IMG/VR virus record: IMGVR_UViG_3300020188_000808
Location: 62,001 to 126,000 of that record
Length of the DNA: 64,000 nucleotides
Reading direction: 5' to 3' (one strand)
From: a virus
Position numbers and translations under genes: made by a program. Each line of letters starts with the position of its first letter. Position 1 is the stretch's first letter. The notes under the pieces are model-generated. The model had not been told where the DNA came from. It did not search any database and saw only the letters and a program-made list of their open reading frames with translations. This document shows positions 49,761-59,115 of this stretch, one piece after another.

Positions 49761-51529
49761 TATCGTATTTCTATATCGTTATCATAACTAGTAAAGCCAT
49801 TTTCCTTAACAACTCTAAGTACATTTGTAACTCTACCAATTAGTTCATCTTTGTGTGAGATTAGATAAACGTTTTTACTACGCTCTCTAGCCATTTTCTT
49901 AAGAATACTAATAGAGCTTTCAACACCTGCGGTATCCATACCACTATCAATAAGCTCATCAATGAATAGTAAGTTAATGTTTTGATATAAACTTTCCCAC
50001 ACATCACGGAATGACCAACTCATACCAAGTATAAGTCTGTTACGTTCACCTCTACTCAAGTTATCAAAGTCTAAGTCCTGTCCTAGTTGTTGTATTTCAA
50101 CTGTTAGGTCATTTTTAAACACTACAGTATGTGGTAACCCTATTTTGTCTAAGTAATATGTAAGTCTGTTGTTTAAGTATGCTAAGTTTTGTTCAATAAT
50201 CTTCTTACGAATAAAACTATCTTTGTTTGTTAGTAACTTATATAAAAAGTCTTGATGTTCTTTAGTACTAGTCAATTCATTTACTGTTTCCCAGTTAAGT
50301 TCTTGAATAGCAGTTTCTTTTAAATCATCAATTTGTTCTTGGTAAGGGTCAACTTCATCTTGTTTTGCCTGCAACGTAAGTTTCAAATTTTCAACATTAT
50401 GTTGATGCTCATATGCTTCTTTGGCATTTTCGTAAAATGTGTTAGGCTTACTTTCAACGTCACCAAGGTCTTCAATCTTTTTAACTACCTTTTCAAACTT
50501 TTCAGCAATCTCAATTAGGTATGTGTGTGCATCGCCATAATCGGTTTGCAGTTTATCTTTAAGTTCTTCTAATTTTTCATCATGTAAGTCTTGTCCACAA
50601 GCATAACACTTTGCATGTTCTAAGTCATCTAGTTCTTTACCAGACTTTTTCATGTTCTTGTCAGCTTGTTCTAAAGCACGTTCAATAGTAGCTCGTTCTT
50701 TGATCAAGTTATTGTGTTTAGTTGTTTTCTCTGACCAAGAACTTAACAAGTCATGTGCTTCTAGTTCAGCATCAATATCTAACTTTTCTAATTCTTTAAT
50801 TGCTTTGGCAAGTTTATCACAGTCTTGTTTGTTTTGAGAGATCCATGCTTTACGTCTAGTGTGCAATCTATCAATATTTTCTGTAATTTTTTCGTTACTT
50901 GCTGTTACTGCCGTGAGTCTAGCAGTTTCTTCTGTGAGTTGGTCCTTAACAATCTTAGATTGCTCTCTAAGTTTATCAGCCTTCTCACTTAATATAGTAA
51001 TACCTAATAGTTGTTCAATGATTGCACGTTGATCGTTGCTTTTTAAAGATAAAAACGGTTCAGTATATGTGTTAAGTGCAAGAATATGTTTGAACATCTC
51101 ATGACTCATACCAAGTAGTGTGTTAATATCTTCTTGTGTCTTGCGACTATCACCTTGACTTTCGTCTGTAATCTCTTGATCAGTACCATCAATGCTAAAT
51201 TTTAACAAATTAGGCTTACGTCCACGTTCAATATGATAATTTCTACCATCTTTTTCAAACGTGAGTGTTACTAACATCGCTTTGTTATTAGTTTTGTTAA
51301 CTAAATTATCTTTGCGTATGTTAGTTAGTGCTTGGCCGTACAGGGCGTAGGATAATGCGTTGATTATCGTAGTTTTACCTGTACCGTTACGGGAACCAGA
51401 ATCGTCACCTCCTTGATCTAAGTTTTCACCAAGCACTAACGTTAGTTGTTCTCTATCAAAGTCAACTCCTTGTGTAGAATTACCTACACTCATGAAATTT
51501 TTGACTGTTAATTCTTTAATTTTAATCAT
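49760..51529 (-). CDS. 46: Recombination nuclease subunit gp46 (SbcC/Rad50-like ATPase)
   Basis: 589 residues. Walker A GSRNGTGKT (45-53), long coiled-coil arms, zinc hook CYAC (C308, C311), ABC signature LSRGERNR (~490) and Walker B LLFIDELID. With gp47 it forms the Mre11/Rad50-type complex that resects DNA ends, needed for recombination-dependent replication and host DNA breakdown. All motifs intact. It overlaps gp47 by 8 nt. Confidence 0.97.
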   Translation of the reverse strand: MIKIKELTVKNFMSVGNSTQGVDFDREQLTLVLGENLDQGGDDSGSRNGTGKTTIINALSYALYGQALTNIRKDNLVNKTNNKAMLVTLTFEKDGRNYHIERGRKPNLLKFSIDGTDQEITDESQGDSRKTQEDINTLLGMSHEMFKHILALNTYTEPFLSLKSNDQRAIIEQLLGITILSEKADKLREQSKIVKDQLTEETARLTAVTASNEKITENIDRLHTRRKAWISQNKQDCDKLAKAIKELEKLDIDAELEAHDLLSSWSEKTTKHNNLIKERATIERALEQADKNMKKSGKELDDLEHAKCYACGQDLHDEKLEELKDKLQTDYGDAHTYLIEIAEKFEKVVKKIEDLGDVESKPNTFYENAKEAYEHQHNVENLKLTLQAKQDEVDPYQEQIDDLKETAIQELNWETVNELTSTKEHQDFLYKLLTNKDSFIRKKIIEQNLAYLNNRLTYYLDKIGLPHTVVFKNDLTVEIQQLGQDLDFDNLSRGERNRLILGMSWSFRDVWESLYQNINLLFIDELIDSGMDTAGVESSISILKKMARERSKNVYLISHKDELIGRVTNVLRVVKENGFTSYDNDIEIR

Positions 51530-52538
51530 CTCTACCTAGATCCCTGTATATGTCTAACAGTTTTTTCCTATCAAAATTGTCTGAGTCAATTGCTTCAATC
51601 TCTTTAGCTACAATTTCATCAACACTTTCAAACTGTGCGATGTCAATTTCACTATTCATCTCGTCATCTTTGGTACTAGGAATTAATGTAATTTCTCTAC
51701 ATTCGTATTCTTTAATAAATGTTTCTTTAATAAAACTTGCTTCTTCGTAACTAATAGGTAAGTCTAGTGTAACTCTCAAATACATCTTGGGTTTAATAAG
51801 TGTATCTTTCTCATCTAGTAGTTGGCTAAGTTTAACTGTGCGATACTTAGGACAGTTCCACCAGTTAATATACTGTGGTTCACCGCCATGTTCTAAAATC
51901 ATCATACCACGCTCGTCATCCCATGCATCTGCATAGTTGTGTGGTAAAGCATTTCCAATATAGTGTACAGGCCCTTTTACTTGTCGCTTGTGAAAGTGTC
52001 CACTAAACACATATTCTTGGTGTTGGAAATGTTCTGCTCTAAGTTCTCCGTGGTCTGGCATCTGTACCATAGCATTCATATAGAAACTAGGCAGTTCAAA
52101 GTGTCCAAATATATACTTGCTTTTAATTTTACTAATCTTTTTCCATTCGTCGCCTACTAACCAAGGAACAAGTGTACTATCACCAATGGTCATTATTTCA
52201 TTAACCATTGTAATGCCTTCAATATGCTTACCAAAAGCAACTGAATTTAAATCTCTTTTATCTTTATAATATAAATCGTGGTTACCAGGAAAGAAATAAA
52301 ACTTTTCAAATGCCTTACCAAGTTTTTCCAATGCTCGAAGCGTAGCATCAAGGGTGGTAATATTCAAACTGTTTCTATTATGATGCCAGTCACCCATAAA
52401 GATGCCAGTCTCACAGCCGTTAGCCTGAGCCTGTTCAATGTACCAATCTACAAATTCTTCGCAGTCGTCATTGTGTGTTTTAGAATTGGACTTGAGTCCA
52501 AAGTGTATGTCTGTAAAGACAGCCGCTTTTTTAAACAA
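51522..52538 (-). CDS. 47: Recombination nuclease subunit gp47 (SbcD/Mre11-like), TTG start
   Basis: 338 residues. Metallophosphatase motifs are all present: FTDIHFG (Asp-x-His), GDWHHNR, GNHDLYY and a late GHFH. It is the nuclease partner of gp46. Start is TTG at 52538, with GAGG 7 nt upstream. An in-frame TGA lies just before it, so no longer start is possible. A sigma70 promoter (52564-52592) drives gp47-gp46 and the small gene behind. Confidence 0.96.
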   Translation of the reverse strand: MFKKAAVFTDIHFGLKSNSKTHNDDCEEFVDWYIEQAQANGCETGIFMGDWHHNRNSLNITTLDATLRALEKLGKAFEKFYFFPGNHDLYYKDKRDLNSVAFGKHIEGITMVNEIMTIGDSTLVPWLVGDEWKKISKIKSKYIFGHFELPSFYMNAMVQMPDHGELRAEHFQHQEYVFSGHFHKRQVKGPVHYIGNALPHNYADAWDDERGMMILEHGGEPQYINWWNCPKYRTVKLSQLLDEKDTLIKPKMYLRVTLDLPISYEEASFIKETFIKEYECREITLIPSTKDDEMNSEIDIAQFESVDEIVAKEIEAIDSDNFDRKKLLDIYRDLGRDD

Positions 52539-52563
52539 AATTATACCTCACGATTCATACTTT

Positions 52564-52592
52564 ATTGTACAACATATAGTTTTTACTGTCAA
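52564..52592 (-). promoter_or_regulatory. Sigma70 promoter TTGACA-17-TACAAT of gp47/46
   Basis: -35 at 52587-52592 directly after the gp55 stop, -10 at 52564-52569, 17-bp spacer. Early-type promoter for the recombination genes. Confidence 0.75.
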
Positions 52593-52593
52593 C

Positions 52594-53454
52594 CTATTTT
52601 TTAACGGGTATAGTAGTAACTGTCGAAGACGATGCATACTTTTTATTATGTGCGTCTAATTCGGCTTCCCATTGTCCTTGATTCTGTCTTGTAAAAGATG
52701 GCGTCATGTCGTTCATCTCAAGGATGTCATCTCTTATATTTTGATTACGTTTTTCAATATTAATAATTCTAACAAATGAGTTTGTAACCGCCGCAGTATA
52801 ATAAGCAAATGGATTATTTGATTTTGACTCGTCAAACTGTAAACCAATCTGTGTTAATTGTAGGATTGCCTGTCCTCGCATTTCGTCATTATATGTATAA
52901 CCTCTTACATTACCACGTGTAGCATAACGCTCACATAGCTTCATCCACATCATAGCAAGTTTTCTAGTTGCTTGTCCGCCAGATAAACTAAAATGTCCAT
53001 TCTCCATTCCACCTTCCCAATGACTTTTACCTACAAGCTCTAATTCGTCGTTGTCGTTAAACTTGTAGTGTACAAATGGGGGAAAGTTTAATTTTACCTT
53101 AGTATCTGCTACTGTTTTAGGATTTTTCTTCCTACCTTTTTCTTCTGGAATGTGATCATATGTCATAACACGGAAAATTAGGTCTGTTTTAGCTATTTTT
53201 CGGTAGTCTATTTCAGTATCAGCTTGTTTGACCTTTTCACCAGCCAGCTTTCTTCGAGTATATTCGTCATAACTGATTCGTTTTGCTTGGTTTCTTTTAG
53301 CTTCTGCTATAGTTCTAATATTAATTTTTGCAACATCAGGTAAAATGATGTCAAATTGTGCATAAGCGTCATCTGTAAAACTGCTAAATGTACTTTTAGA
53401 TTTGTGTATTTCTAATAACAAATCTCTGTTGTTTAAATAATTTACTTTTCTCAT
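52594..53454 (-). CDS. 55: Late transcription sigma factor gp55
   Basis: 286 residues, longer than T4 gp55 (185). The C-terminal half has the gp55 core: YTYNDEMRGQAILQLTQIGLQFDESKSNNPFAYYTAAVTNSFVRIINIEKRNQNIRDDILE, corresponding to sigma region 2. The N-terminal ~110 residues, with a charged stretch (KRNQAKRISYDEYTRRK), are additional. It directs host RNA polymerase to TATAAATA-type late promoters. It has a near-consensus sigma70 promoter (early expression). Ribosome site GGAG. Confidence 0.93.
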   Translation of the reverse strand: MRKVNYLNNRDLLLEIHKSKSTFSSFTDDAYAQFDIILPDVAKINIRTIAEAKRNQAKRISYDEYTRRKLAGEKVKQADTEIDYRKIAKTDLIFRVMTYDHIPEEKGRKKNPKTVADTKVKLNFPPFVHYKFNDNDELELVGKSHWEGGMENGHFSLSGGQATRKLAMMWMKLCERYATRGNVRGYTYNDEMRGQAILQLTQIGLQFDESKSNNPFAYYTAAVTNSFVRIINIEKRNQNIRDDILEMNDMTPSFTRQNQGQWEAELDAHNKKYASSSTVTTIPVKK

Positions 53455-53480
53455 GTATGAATTCTCCAGGTTATAGTTCT

Positions 53481-53509
53481 ATTATAAACTACTAACTTAA
53501 TAAAGTCAA
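53481..53509 (-). promoter_or_regulatory. Sigma70 promoter TTGACT-17-TATAAT of gp55
   Basis: -35 at 53504-53509, -10 at 53481-53486, 17-bp spacer. The -35 box abuts the rightward late motif 53510-53517. Confidence 0.78.
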
Positions 53510-53517
53510 CTAAATAC
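53510..53517 (+). promoter_or_regulatory. Late promoter motif CTAAATAC of the baseplate operon
   Basis: Plus strand, followed by TAGGAG and the start at 53536. It touches the gp55 -35 box on the other strand. Confidence 0.6.
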
Positions 53518-53535
53518 TTGTAGGAGATTGCCAAT

Positions 53536-54408
53536 ATGTCAATAGATTTTGCGAAAATAGGAAACAACATCAAAAGTGGTGTCCAAGATGCTACCGCTGA
53601 TTTCACTAAGGGAGTAGCCGACGCGGCAAATGCTATTTCAGAATTTGTCAACGTTGACGGCTTTGCAAAAGCTCTTCGTGGTAAAAATTTACCAGGAAAA
53701 GACAAAGGCCCATTAGGAAATATGGACGGCAACGTTTCGTTTGCCAAACCAACCAACCGTGATTGGCGTGTTAAATTAAGTATGCCTAATCTTGAGTCTT
53801 TCAATAAATCTCCGTTATTGCAACCACTTGCTAAAACAAATGGTTTAGTTTTTCCGTATACGCCTACAATTATTGTAGCACACTCGGCAAACTATAGTGC
53901 AATTACTCCTACACATACTAATTATCCGTATTATGCGTATCAAAACTCACAAGTGGATCAGTTGGTTATCACAGGTGACTTTTTTGTACAAAACGGAATT
54001 GAAGCAAAATATTGGGTTGCGGCATTACACTATCTACGTTCAGTGACTAAAATGTTTTATGGCGGCGAAGGAGATACACTAGGTGCTCCACCTCCAGTTA
54101 TTAAATTAAACGGATACGGAGATTTTATTTTTAACAATGTCCCTTGTGTTGTTACTAACTTCACAGTTGATTTACCACAAGACGTTGATTATATTGCAAC
54201 AGGATTGAATACACCAATTACAACAAAGTCAGATCAAGAAACTGATAAAACTCCAGAGAGTACTAGAGACGGAGTAAGTTGGGCACCAACACAAAGTTTA
54301 ATAACAGTTACAGTACAACCAATTTACAGTAGGCGCGAGATTGAACAGTTTAGTTTACAAAAATATGTCAATGGCGACTATGTTAAAAGTGGTGGAGGAT
54401 TTATTTAA
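53536..54408 (+). CDS. Tail-tube/baseplate junction protein (gp48/gp54-like)
   Basis: 290 residues. An N-terminal amphipathic helix (FAKIGNNIKSGVQDATADFTKGVADAANAISEF) is followed by a beta-rich tail-tube-like fold (NRDWRVKLSMP, VFPYTPTIIVAHSANYSAITPTHTNYPYYAYQNSQVDQLVITGDFFVQN, YWVAALHYLRSVTKMFYGG). These fit T4-like proteins that join tail tube and baseplate; gp48 or gp54 cannot be separated by eye. It overlaps gp53 (TAATG). Confidence 0.65.
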   Translation: MSIDFAKIGNNIKSGVQDATADFTKGVADAANAISEFVNVDGFAKALRGKNLPGKDKGPLGNMDGNVSFAKPTNRDWRVKLSMPNLESFNKSPLLQPLAKTNGLVFPYTPTIIVAHSANYSAITPTHTNYPYYAYQNSQVDQLVITGDFFVQNGIEAKYWVAALHYLRSVTKMFYGGEGDTLGAPPPVIKLNGYGDFIFNNVPCVVTNFTVDLPQDVDYIATGLNTPITTKSDQETDKTPESTRDGVSWAPTQSLITVTVQPIYSRREIEQFSLQKYVNGDYVKSGGGFI

Positions 54409-54713
54409 TGGCAGACTATTCCCAATCTAGTCCATGGTTTGCTACTCCGGAAAACGAAAGCGGTGAGTATATGGACTTACTTAGAGTTCGTACTGTACCG
54501 GCATCATCAGATGACGCCTTATACGAAATTGAACCTCAGTATAATTATAGACCAGATCTACTAGCATATGACTTATATGGAAGTCCAAAGTTATGGTGGG
54601 TGTTTGCCCAACGTAATATGGATACTATTAAAGATCCTGTCTATGACATAAAAGTTGGAACTAAAATTTATCTACCTAACGCTTCTGCACTTTCTGATAG
54701 ACTAGGAGTTTAA
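54408..54713 (+). CDS. 53: Baseplate wedge protein gp53
   Basis: 101 residues, shorter than T4 gp53 (196) but with its core. QYNYRPDLLAYDLYGSPKLWWVFAQRNMDTIKDPVYDIKVGTKIYLP is a LysM-like fold that clamps baseplate wedges. Context (between tube-junction and hub genes) agrees. Confidence 0.88.
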   Translation: MADYSQSSPWFATPENESGEYMDLLRVRTVPASSDDALYEIEPQYNYRPDLLAYDLYGSPKLWWVFAQRNMDTIKDPVYDIKVGTKIYLPNASALSDRLGV

Positions 54714-54714
54714 T

Positions 54715-57045
54715 ATGGCGGACTATCGTGACAAGATATTTAAAGACGCAGAAGCCTTGGAAAAGAAACGAGTTTCCGAAAAAGAAGTTCTTGGCGGCAA
54801 AGTAAGTTCAACAGATAATAAAAAAGAAAAAGAAAAAGAAGAAACCAAAGCACAAAACAATAGTAAAAAACCAAAAAAAGTCCTTACACAAAAAGATCTA
54901 GTACCAAACGAACTTCATGAGTTTAACTCAATGAATTATATGTTTGGACTATATTGTTTAACCACAGATGAAATATTAGATCCAGATAACACATATATGA
55001 AAACTGGCAAAGAGCCTGAAGTTGTTGTTATTAAAAGTGGCGGTGGAACACGAAACGTTGGCAATCGAAAAGCAATGACGTCTTTAGAAAAAGCTGGAGG
55101 TAGAGTTGAATACTTTATTGACAACTTTACTATGAAATCTCTAATAGGATTTAATGCTCAGACTCGTGCAACACAAATGCACAAAGGACAATTTGAAGTT
55201 ACTGAACCTTATAGCATGGGACAATTCTTTGAAACACTTCAAGTTGCGGCACAAATGGCCGGACATATGTCTTATACCTTTGCAACATTTTTAATGACAA
55301 TTGATTTTGTAGGATATACTGCTGACAATCAAATGAAGCGTGTTGCAAAACGTCAAATACCAATAAAGATAACACAATCTACTATGAACGTTACAGCGTC
55401 TGGTACAGTATACGAAGTTACTTGGCTTTCTTCTAATGGAAGTGCTAACACTGATTCAGTACAAAAAATTCCAACAGACATGCAACTTATTGGCGGCAAT
55501 GTACAAGAAATGTTACAAAGCGGCGCACAAAGTTTAACATCGATTATGAATGGTCATTTGCTAAAACGAGAAGAAGGCAATGAAAGCACTTTTGCTGATC
55601 AGTATATTATATTATTTCCACCAGCTAATGCATTAGAAAGTGCAAAGTTAGCAAGATCTAAAGAAACAAATTCAGCAACAGACGATATGACAGCTCAACA
55701 AAAAGTTGAATCTGCAACAGGAAAAAGTCAAAGTTCACAACAAATTGATTATGATGACTTCCTAAAAAGAATTACAGGTGTAACAGTAAAAAGATCTGAT
55801 CTTGGAGAAGCTATCGTATCTCAAAGTTTAGCAGAAGGAAATATTAACCCTATTGGTAAATCAATACTAGTTAAAGATAAATTACAATCCGGATCAACAG
55901 CAAGTGCCGGATTAAATCAAGTTTATTTTCCAGAAAAAAAGGTATGGGAGCAGAGTGCAAACTTTATACCCGAAGACAAACGTGCTTTTAAATTTGAAAA
56001 AGGTACTAAAATTAATAATATTATTGAAGAAGTAGTATTATCAAGTGAGTACGGCAAAGGGTTATTAGATACAAAATTAAAAGACGGATATCGTCCTTGG
56101 TTCAGTATACTACCAATGGTATTTCAAGTTCCTATAAAAGATATAGAACAAAAGAAAGGCCGCCCGCCATTTATATACGTTTTTAAAGTAATACCGTATG
56201 AGGTACATGCTAGTACTTGGATGTCTCCAGGAGACATTGCACCTGAGGTTGCCATAAATGATATTCGAAAAGAATACCATTATTTGTATACAGGTAAAAA
56301 CAAAGATGTATTAGAGTTTGATCTTACATTCAATACACGTTTCTTAACACCTATTCCACGAGATGGCGGAGCAGATACTAGCACCGCACAAAACGATGGA
56401 GACGCGGCAACAGCTAATCAAAAAGATAACACTAAGCCTATAACAGAAGGAGAAGGTAAAAAAGAAAAACCACTTGTTCCTTTAAAGTCAATTGTTGATT
56501 CTGATATTGAAATTATTACTTCAGGAATGAGAGCAGTTCCTACAGACACTAAAGAAGTAATTGCACGAACATTCCATAAAGCACTAGTTTACAGTTCGGT
56601 AGATTTAGCTAAAGTAGAATTAACTATTATGGGAGACCCATATTTTTTAAGTGATAGTGGAACAGGTAATTATATGTCGGCGGCAGGGTCAACTTGGTAT
56701 GCAGACGAAAACGGTCATATTGACCATGTACGATCTCAACAGTTTATACAACTATTTTTTAAAACTCCATATGATTATTCTGCTAACAGCTCAACTATTG
56801 AATTTCCAACAGTTTCAAATGAAAAAAATGGAATTGTAATTAGACAGTTTAGTGGGGTGTATAAAGTTACTCAATGCGACCACAGTTTTCAAAGTGGACA
56901 GTTTAAACAAACACTGACATTGTTAAGATTAAATGCTCAAGCTGAATTAGATTTTAAAAACAAAGACGCAGAAAACAAACCTCCGGTAGAAGCCAGCGAA
57001 ACCAATTCAAAGAATGATCAACCTGGAAATAGTAGGACAGCATGA
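54715..57045 (+). CDS. Large baseplate protein, possible hub component
   Basis: 776 residues. The N-terminus is Lys/Glu-rich coiled coil (~1-70), followed by several beta domains (RVEYFIDNFTMKSLIG; PIKITQSTMNVTASGTVYEVTWLS) with low-complexity linkers. Its C-terminal GIVIRQFSGVYKVTQCDHSFQSGQFKQTLTLLRL segment is typical of phage hub and baseplate proteins that form the ring around the spike. Position directly before gp5 suggests a gp27-type role (inference). Overlaps gp5 by 4 nt (ATGA). Confidence 0.55.
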   Translation: MADYRDKIFKDAEALEKKRVSEKEVLGGKVSSTDNKKEKEKEETKAQNNSKKPKKVLTQKDLVPNELHEFNSMNYMFGLYCLTTDEILDPDNTYMKTGKEPEVVVIKSGGGTRNVGNRKAMTSLEKAGGRVEYFIDNFTMKSLIGFNAQTRATQMHKGQFEVTEPYSMGQFFETLQVAAQMAGHMSYTFATFLMTIDFVGYTADNQMKRVAKRQIPIKITQSTMNVTASGTVYEVTWLSSNGSANTDSVQKIPTDMQLIGGNVQEMLQSGAQSLTSIMNGHLLKREEGNESTFADQYIILFPPANALESAKLARSKETNSATDDMTAQQKVESATGKSQSSQQIDYDDFLKRITGVTVKRSDLGEAIVSQSLAEGNINPIGKSILVKDKLQSGSTASAGLNQVYFPEKKVWEQSANFIPEDKRAFKFEKGTKINNIIEEVVLSSEYGKGLLDTKLKDGYRPWFSILPMVFQVPIKDIEQKKGRPPFIYVFKVIPYEVHASTWMSPGDIAPEVAINDIRKEYHYLYTGKNKDVLEFDLTFNTRFLTPIPRDGGADTSTAQNDGDAATANQKDNTKPITEGEGKKEKPLVPLKSIVDSDIEIITSGMRAVPTDTKEVIARTFHKALVYSSVDLAKVELTIMGDPYFLSDSGTGNYMSAAGSTWYADENGHIDHVRSQQFIQLFFKTPYDYSANSSTIEFPTVSNEKNGIVIRQFSGVYKVTQCDHSFQSGQFKQTLTLLRLNAQAELDFKNKDAENKPPVEASETNSKNDQPGNSRTA

Positions 57046-58604
57046 TAAACAAAAATCCAAATTTAGATCAAGTTTCAAAAGACAACGCTCCGGTAATGTT
57101 TCCAGGGCCTTATCTAGCTAAGGTTGTTAGCTTTGTTGATGCTCACTATATGGGCGGGTTGCAAGTACAATTACTTAAAACAACTACAACAGGTAACCCT
57201 AACTTTTCAGAAGGATCAATGTACCAAGCAAGATACTTGTCACCCTTTTCAGGACAAACTCCAAGAAACGGAGTAACCAAAAATGACAGTTATAAAGATA
57301 CACAACAGTCATATGGTTTTTGGATGATTCCGCCTGATATTGGAACACAAGTTCTTGTAATATTTGCAGAAGGAAATCCTAACCAATGCTTTTGGCTAGG
57401 GTGTGTGCATGACAGCTATATGAACTTTGCTGTTCCAGGAAATGCCGCAACATCATTTACTACTAAAACTGAACCTGAAAAAATGCAGGGAGCAAAGTTA
57501 CCTGTATCTGAATATAACAAAGAAAATGAACCAGGAGTAGGCCAAGACCCAACTAGATTTTTAAAACCGTTCCAAGAAGAAATGACCAACGGGTTAATTA
57601 ACCAAGGATTAATCTTTGACGAATTCCGCGGGATCACATCTTCAAGTGCAAGGAGAGAAATACCAAGTGCAGTATTTGGATTTAACACACCCGGACCAAT
57701 AGATAAAAGACCAGGTGCACCAAAATCAAGAGTTGGCACAAACGAATCGTTTGTTGAAGTTCATAAATCACGACTAGGCGGAACGTCATTAGTAGCAGAC
57801 GACGGTGACGATAAATTTTTAAGAAGAACAGAAGCAAAAGATGGTCCACCAGATTATGCAGACGTAATGCAACACGAGTTAGATGGCAAACCAACAATTC
57901 CACATAACGAATTATTTCGTGTGCGTACAAGAACAGGACATCAAATACTTTTACATAATTCAGAAGATTTAATTTACATAGCTAATGCTAGAGGAACTGC
58001 TTGGGTAGAATTAACTAGTGATGGCAAAATTGACATTTATGCTGAAGATAGTATTAGTATGCATAGTAAAAATGATTTCAACTTTACAGCAAATCGTAAC
58101 ATTACTATTGAAGCAGGTGCAAATCTATACTTAAAAGCAAGTGGCGATCATGATCAAACTTCTAAATCAGCAGTTGGCAAAATACAAATAGAATCTTCTG
58201 CAGATACTAATATTTTAATCGGAGCCAATGGTAAAATTACAACATCAACTAACTTTGATCTAAACACAGGTAGTGCAAACAAATTTACAGCAGGTACAAC
58301 TACTGATATACTCAGTGGAGGAAATCATACAGAAACAGCGGCAATAATCCATATGAATGGTCCAGCCGCCGGAGAAGCCGCTAAAGTTAGTGCGTTGAAT
58401 ACCCACATAGTTCCGGGCGAAACGTTTGGAGTATTAACTCAAAGAGTTCCGCAACACGAACCATGGCCGTGGCACGAAAACTTAAATCCGGTAGCACACC
58501 GACCGTTTGCTACAGATAGAGACAATAATTTTACAACTAAAAATGATGAACCAACCCCAAGATTACCAGATGCCTTTACAAAAGCAAGTAAAGCTGGCGA
58601 TTAA
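57042..58604 (+). CDS. 5: Baseplate central spike gp5-like, no lysozyme domain seen
   Basis: 520 residues. N-terminal OB-fold (~15-130: GPYLAKVVSFVDAHYMGGLQVQLL, YGFWMIPPDIGTQVLVIFAEGNPNQCFWLG), a linker (~150-300), then beta-helix spike repeats (~305-430: GTAWVELTSDGKIDIYAEDSISMHSKNDFNFTANRNITIEAGANL). It ends in a Pro-rich tail. In T4 gp5 a lysozyme domain sits between OB-fold and helix. None of its motifs are visible here, as in other marine T4-like gp5 proteins I know. It punctures the outer membrane. Confidence 0.88.
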   Translation: MINKNPNLDQVSKDNAPVMFPGPYLAKVVSFVDAHYMGGLQVQLLKTTTTGNPNFSEGSMYQARYLSPFSGQTPRNGVTKNDSYKDTQQSYGFWMIPPDIGTQVLVIFAEGNPNQCFWLGCVHDSYMNFAVPGNAATSFTTKTEPEKMQGAKLPVSEYNKENEPGVGQDPTRFLKPFQEEMTNGLINQGLIFDEFRGITSSSARREIPSAVFGFNTPGPIDKRPGAPKSRVGTNESFVEVHKSRLGGTSLVADDGDDKFLRRTEAKDGPPDYADVMQHELDGKPTIPHNELFRVRTRTGHQILLHNSEDLIYIANARGTAWVELTSDGKIDIYAEDSISMHSKNDFNFTANRNITIEAGANLYLKASGDHDQTSKSAVGKIQIESSADTNILIGANGKITTSTNFDLNTGSANKFTAGTTTDILSGGNHTETAAIIHMNGPAAGEAAKVSALNTHIVPGETFGVLTQRVPQHEPWPWHENLNPVAHRPFATDRDNNFTTKNDEPTPRLPDAFTKASKAGD

Positions 58605-58612
58605 AACTTAAG

Positions 58613-58620
58613 GTAAATAG
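58613..58620 (+). promoter_or_regulatory. Late-type motif GTAAATAG, 4 nt before ATG
   Basis: Precedes gp25; the only AAGG is too far upstream to serve as ribosome site. Confidence 0.4.
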
Positions 58621-58624
58621 TGTT

Positions 58625-59062
58625 ATGGCAAGTGAATTATATAAAAATGTAACAGTTAATACAGTAAAAAGTCCTGCAAATCCTACAACCACTAATCGTG
58701 CTTATAGAGGCCTTAGTACTGTTAATCCAGAGAACAACAGTAAAACGTTGTATGACATTGGACTGATTAAACAAGATTTACTTAATCACTTCCATATACG
58801 CCAAGGCGAAAAATTAGAAAATCCCGAGTTTGGAACAATCATTTGGGACGCATTGTTTGAACCGCTAACACCATCAATGGAAGAAGCAATAGCTGAAAAC
58901 GTTAAAAGGATAGTAAATTCGGACCCAAGAGTCATTGTAAATCAAATTGTCATTGACACATACGAAAGTGGTATTATTATAGACTGCGAATTGACATATT
59001 TGCCTTATAATATCAGTGAAAAAATGCGTTTGACATTTGACGAAAACGCGGGAGTGAATTAA
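58625..59062 (+). CDS. 25: Baseplate wedge protein gp25
   Basis: 145 residues. GPW/gp25 family features: LYDIGLIKQDLLNHFHIRQGEKLENPEFGTIIWDALFEPLTPSMEEAIAENVKRIVNSDPRV, followed by an Ile-rich strand region. gp25 joins sheath to baseplate wedge. Translation is probably coupled or leaderless. Confidence 0.95.
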   Translation: MASELYKNVTVNTVKSPANPTTTNRAYRGLSTVNPENNSKTLYDIGLIKQDLLNHFHIRQGEKLENPEFGTIIWDALFEPLTPSMEEAIAENVKRIVNSDPRVIVNQIVIDTYESGIIIDCELTYLPYNISEKMRLTFDENAGVN

Positions 59063-59082
59063 GTACATACTTAACACAATAC

Positions 59083-59091
59083 AATAAATAC
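59083..59091 (+). promoter_or_regulatory. Late promoter motif AATAAATAC
   Basis: 24 nt before the gp6 start, followed by TAAGGAAAG. Confidence 0.6.
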
Positions 59092-59115
59092 TACTATACT
59101 AAGGAAAGCAAATAA

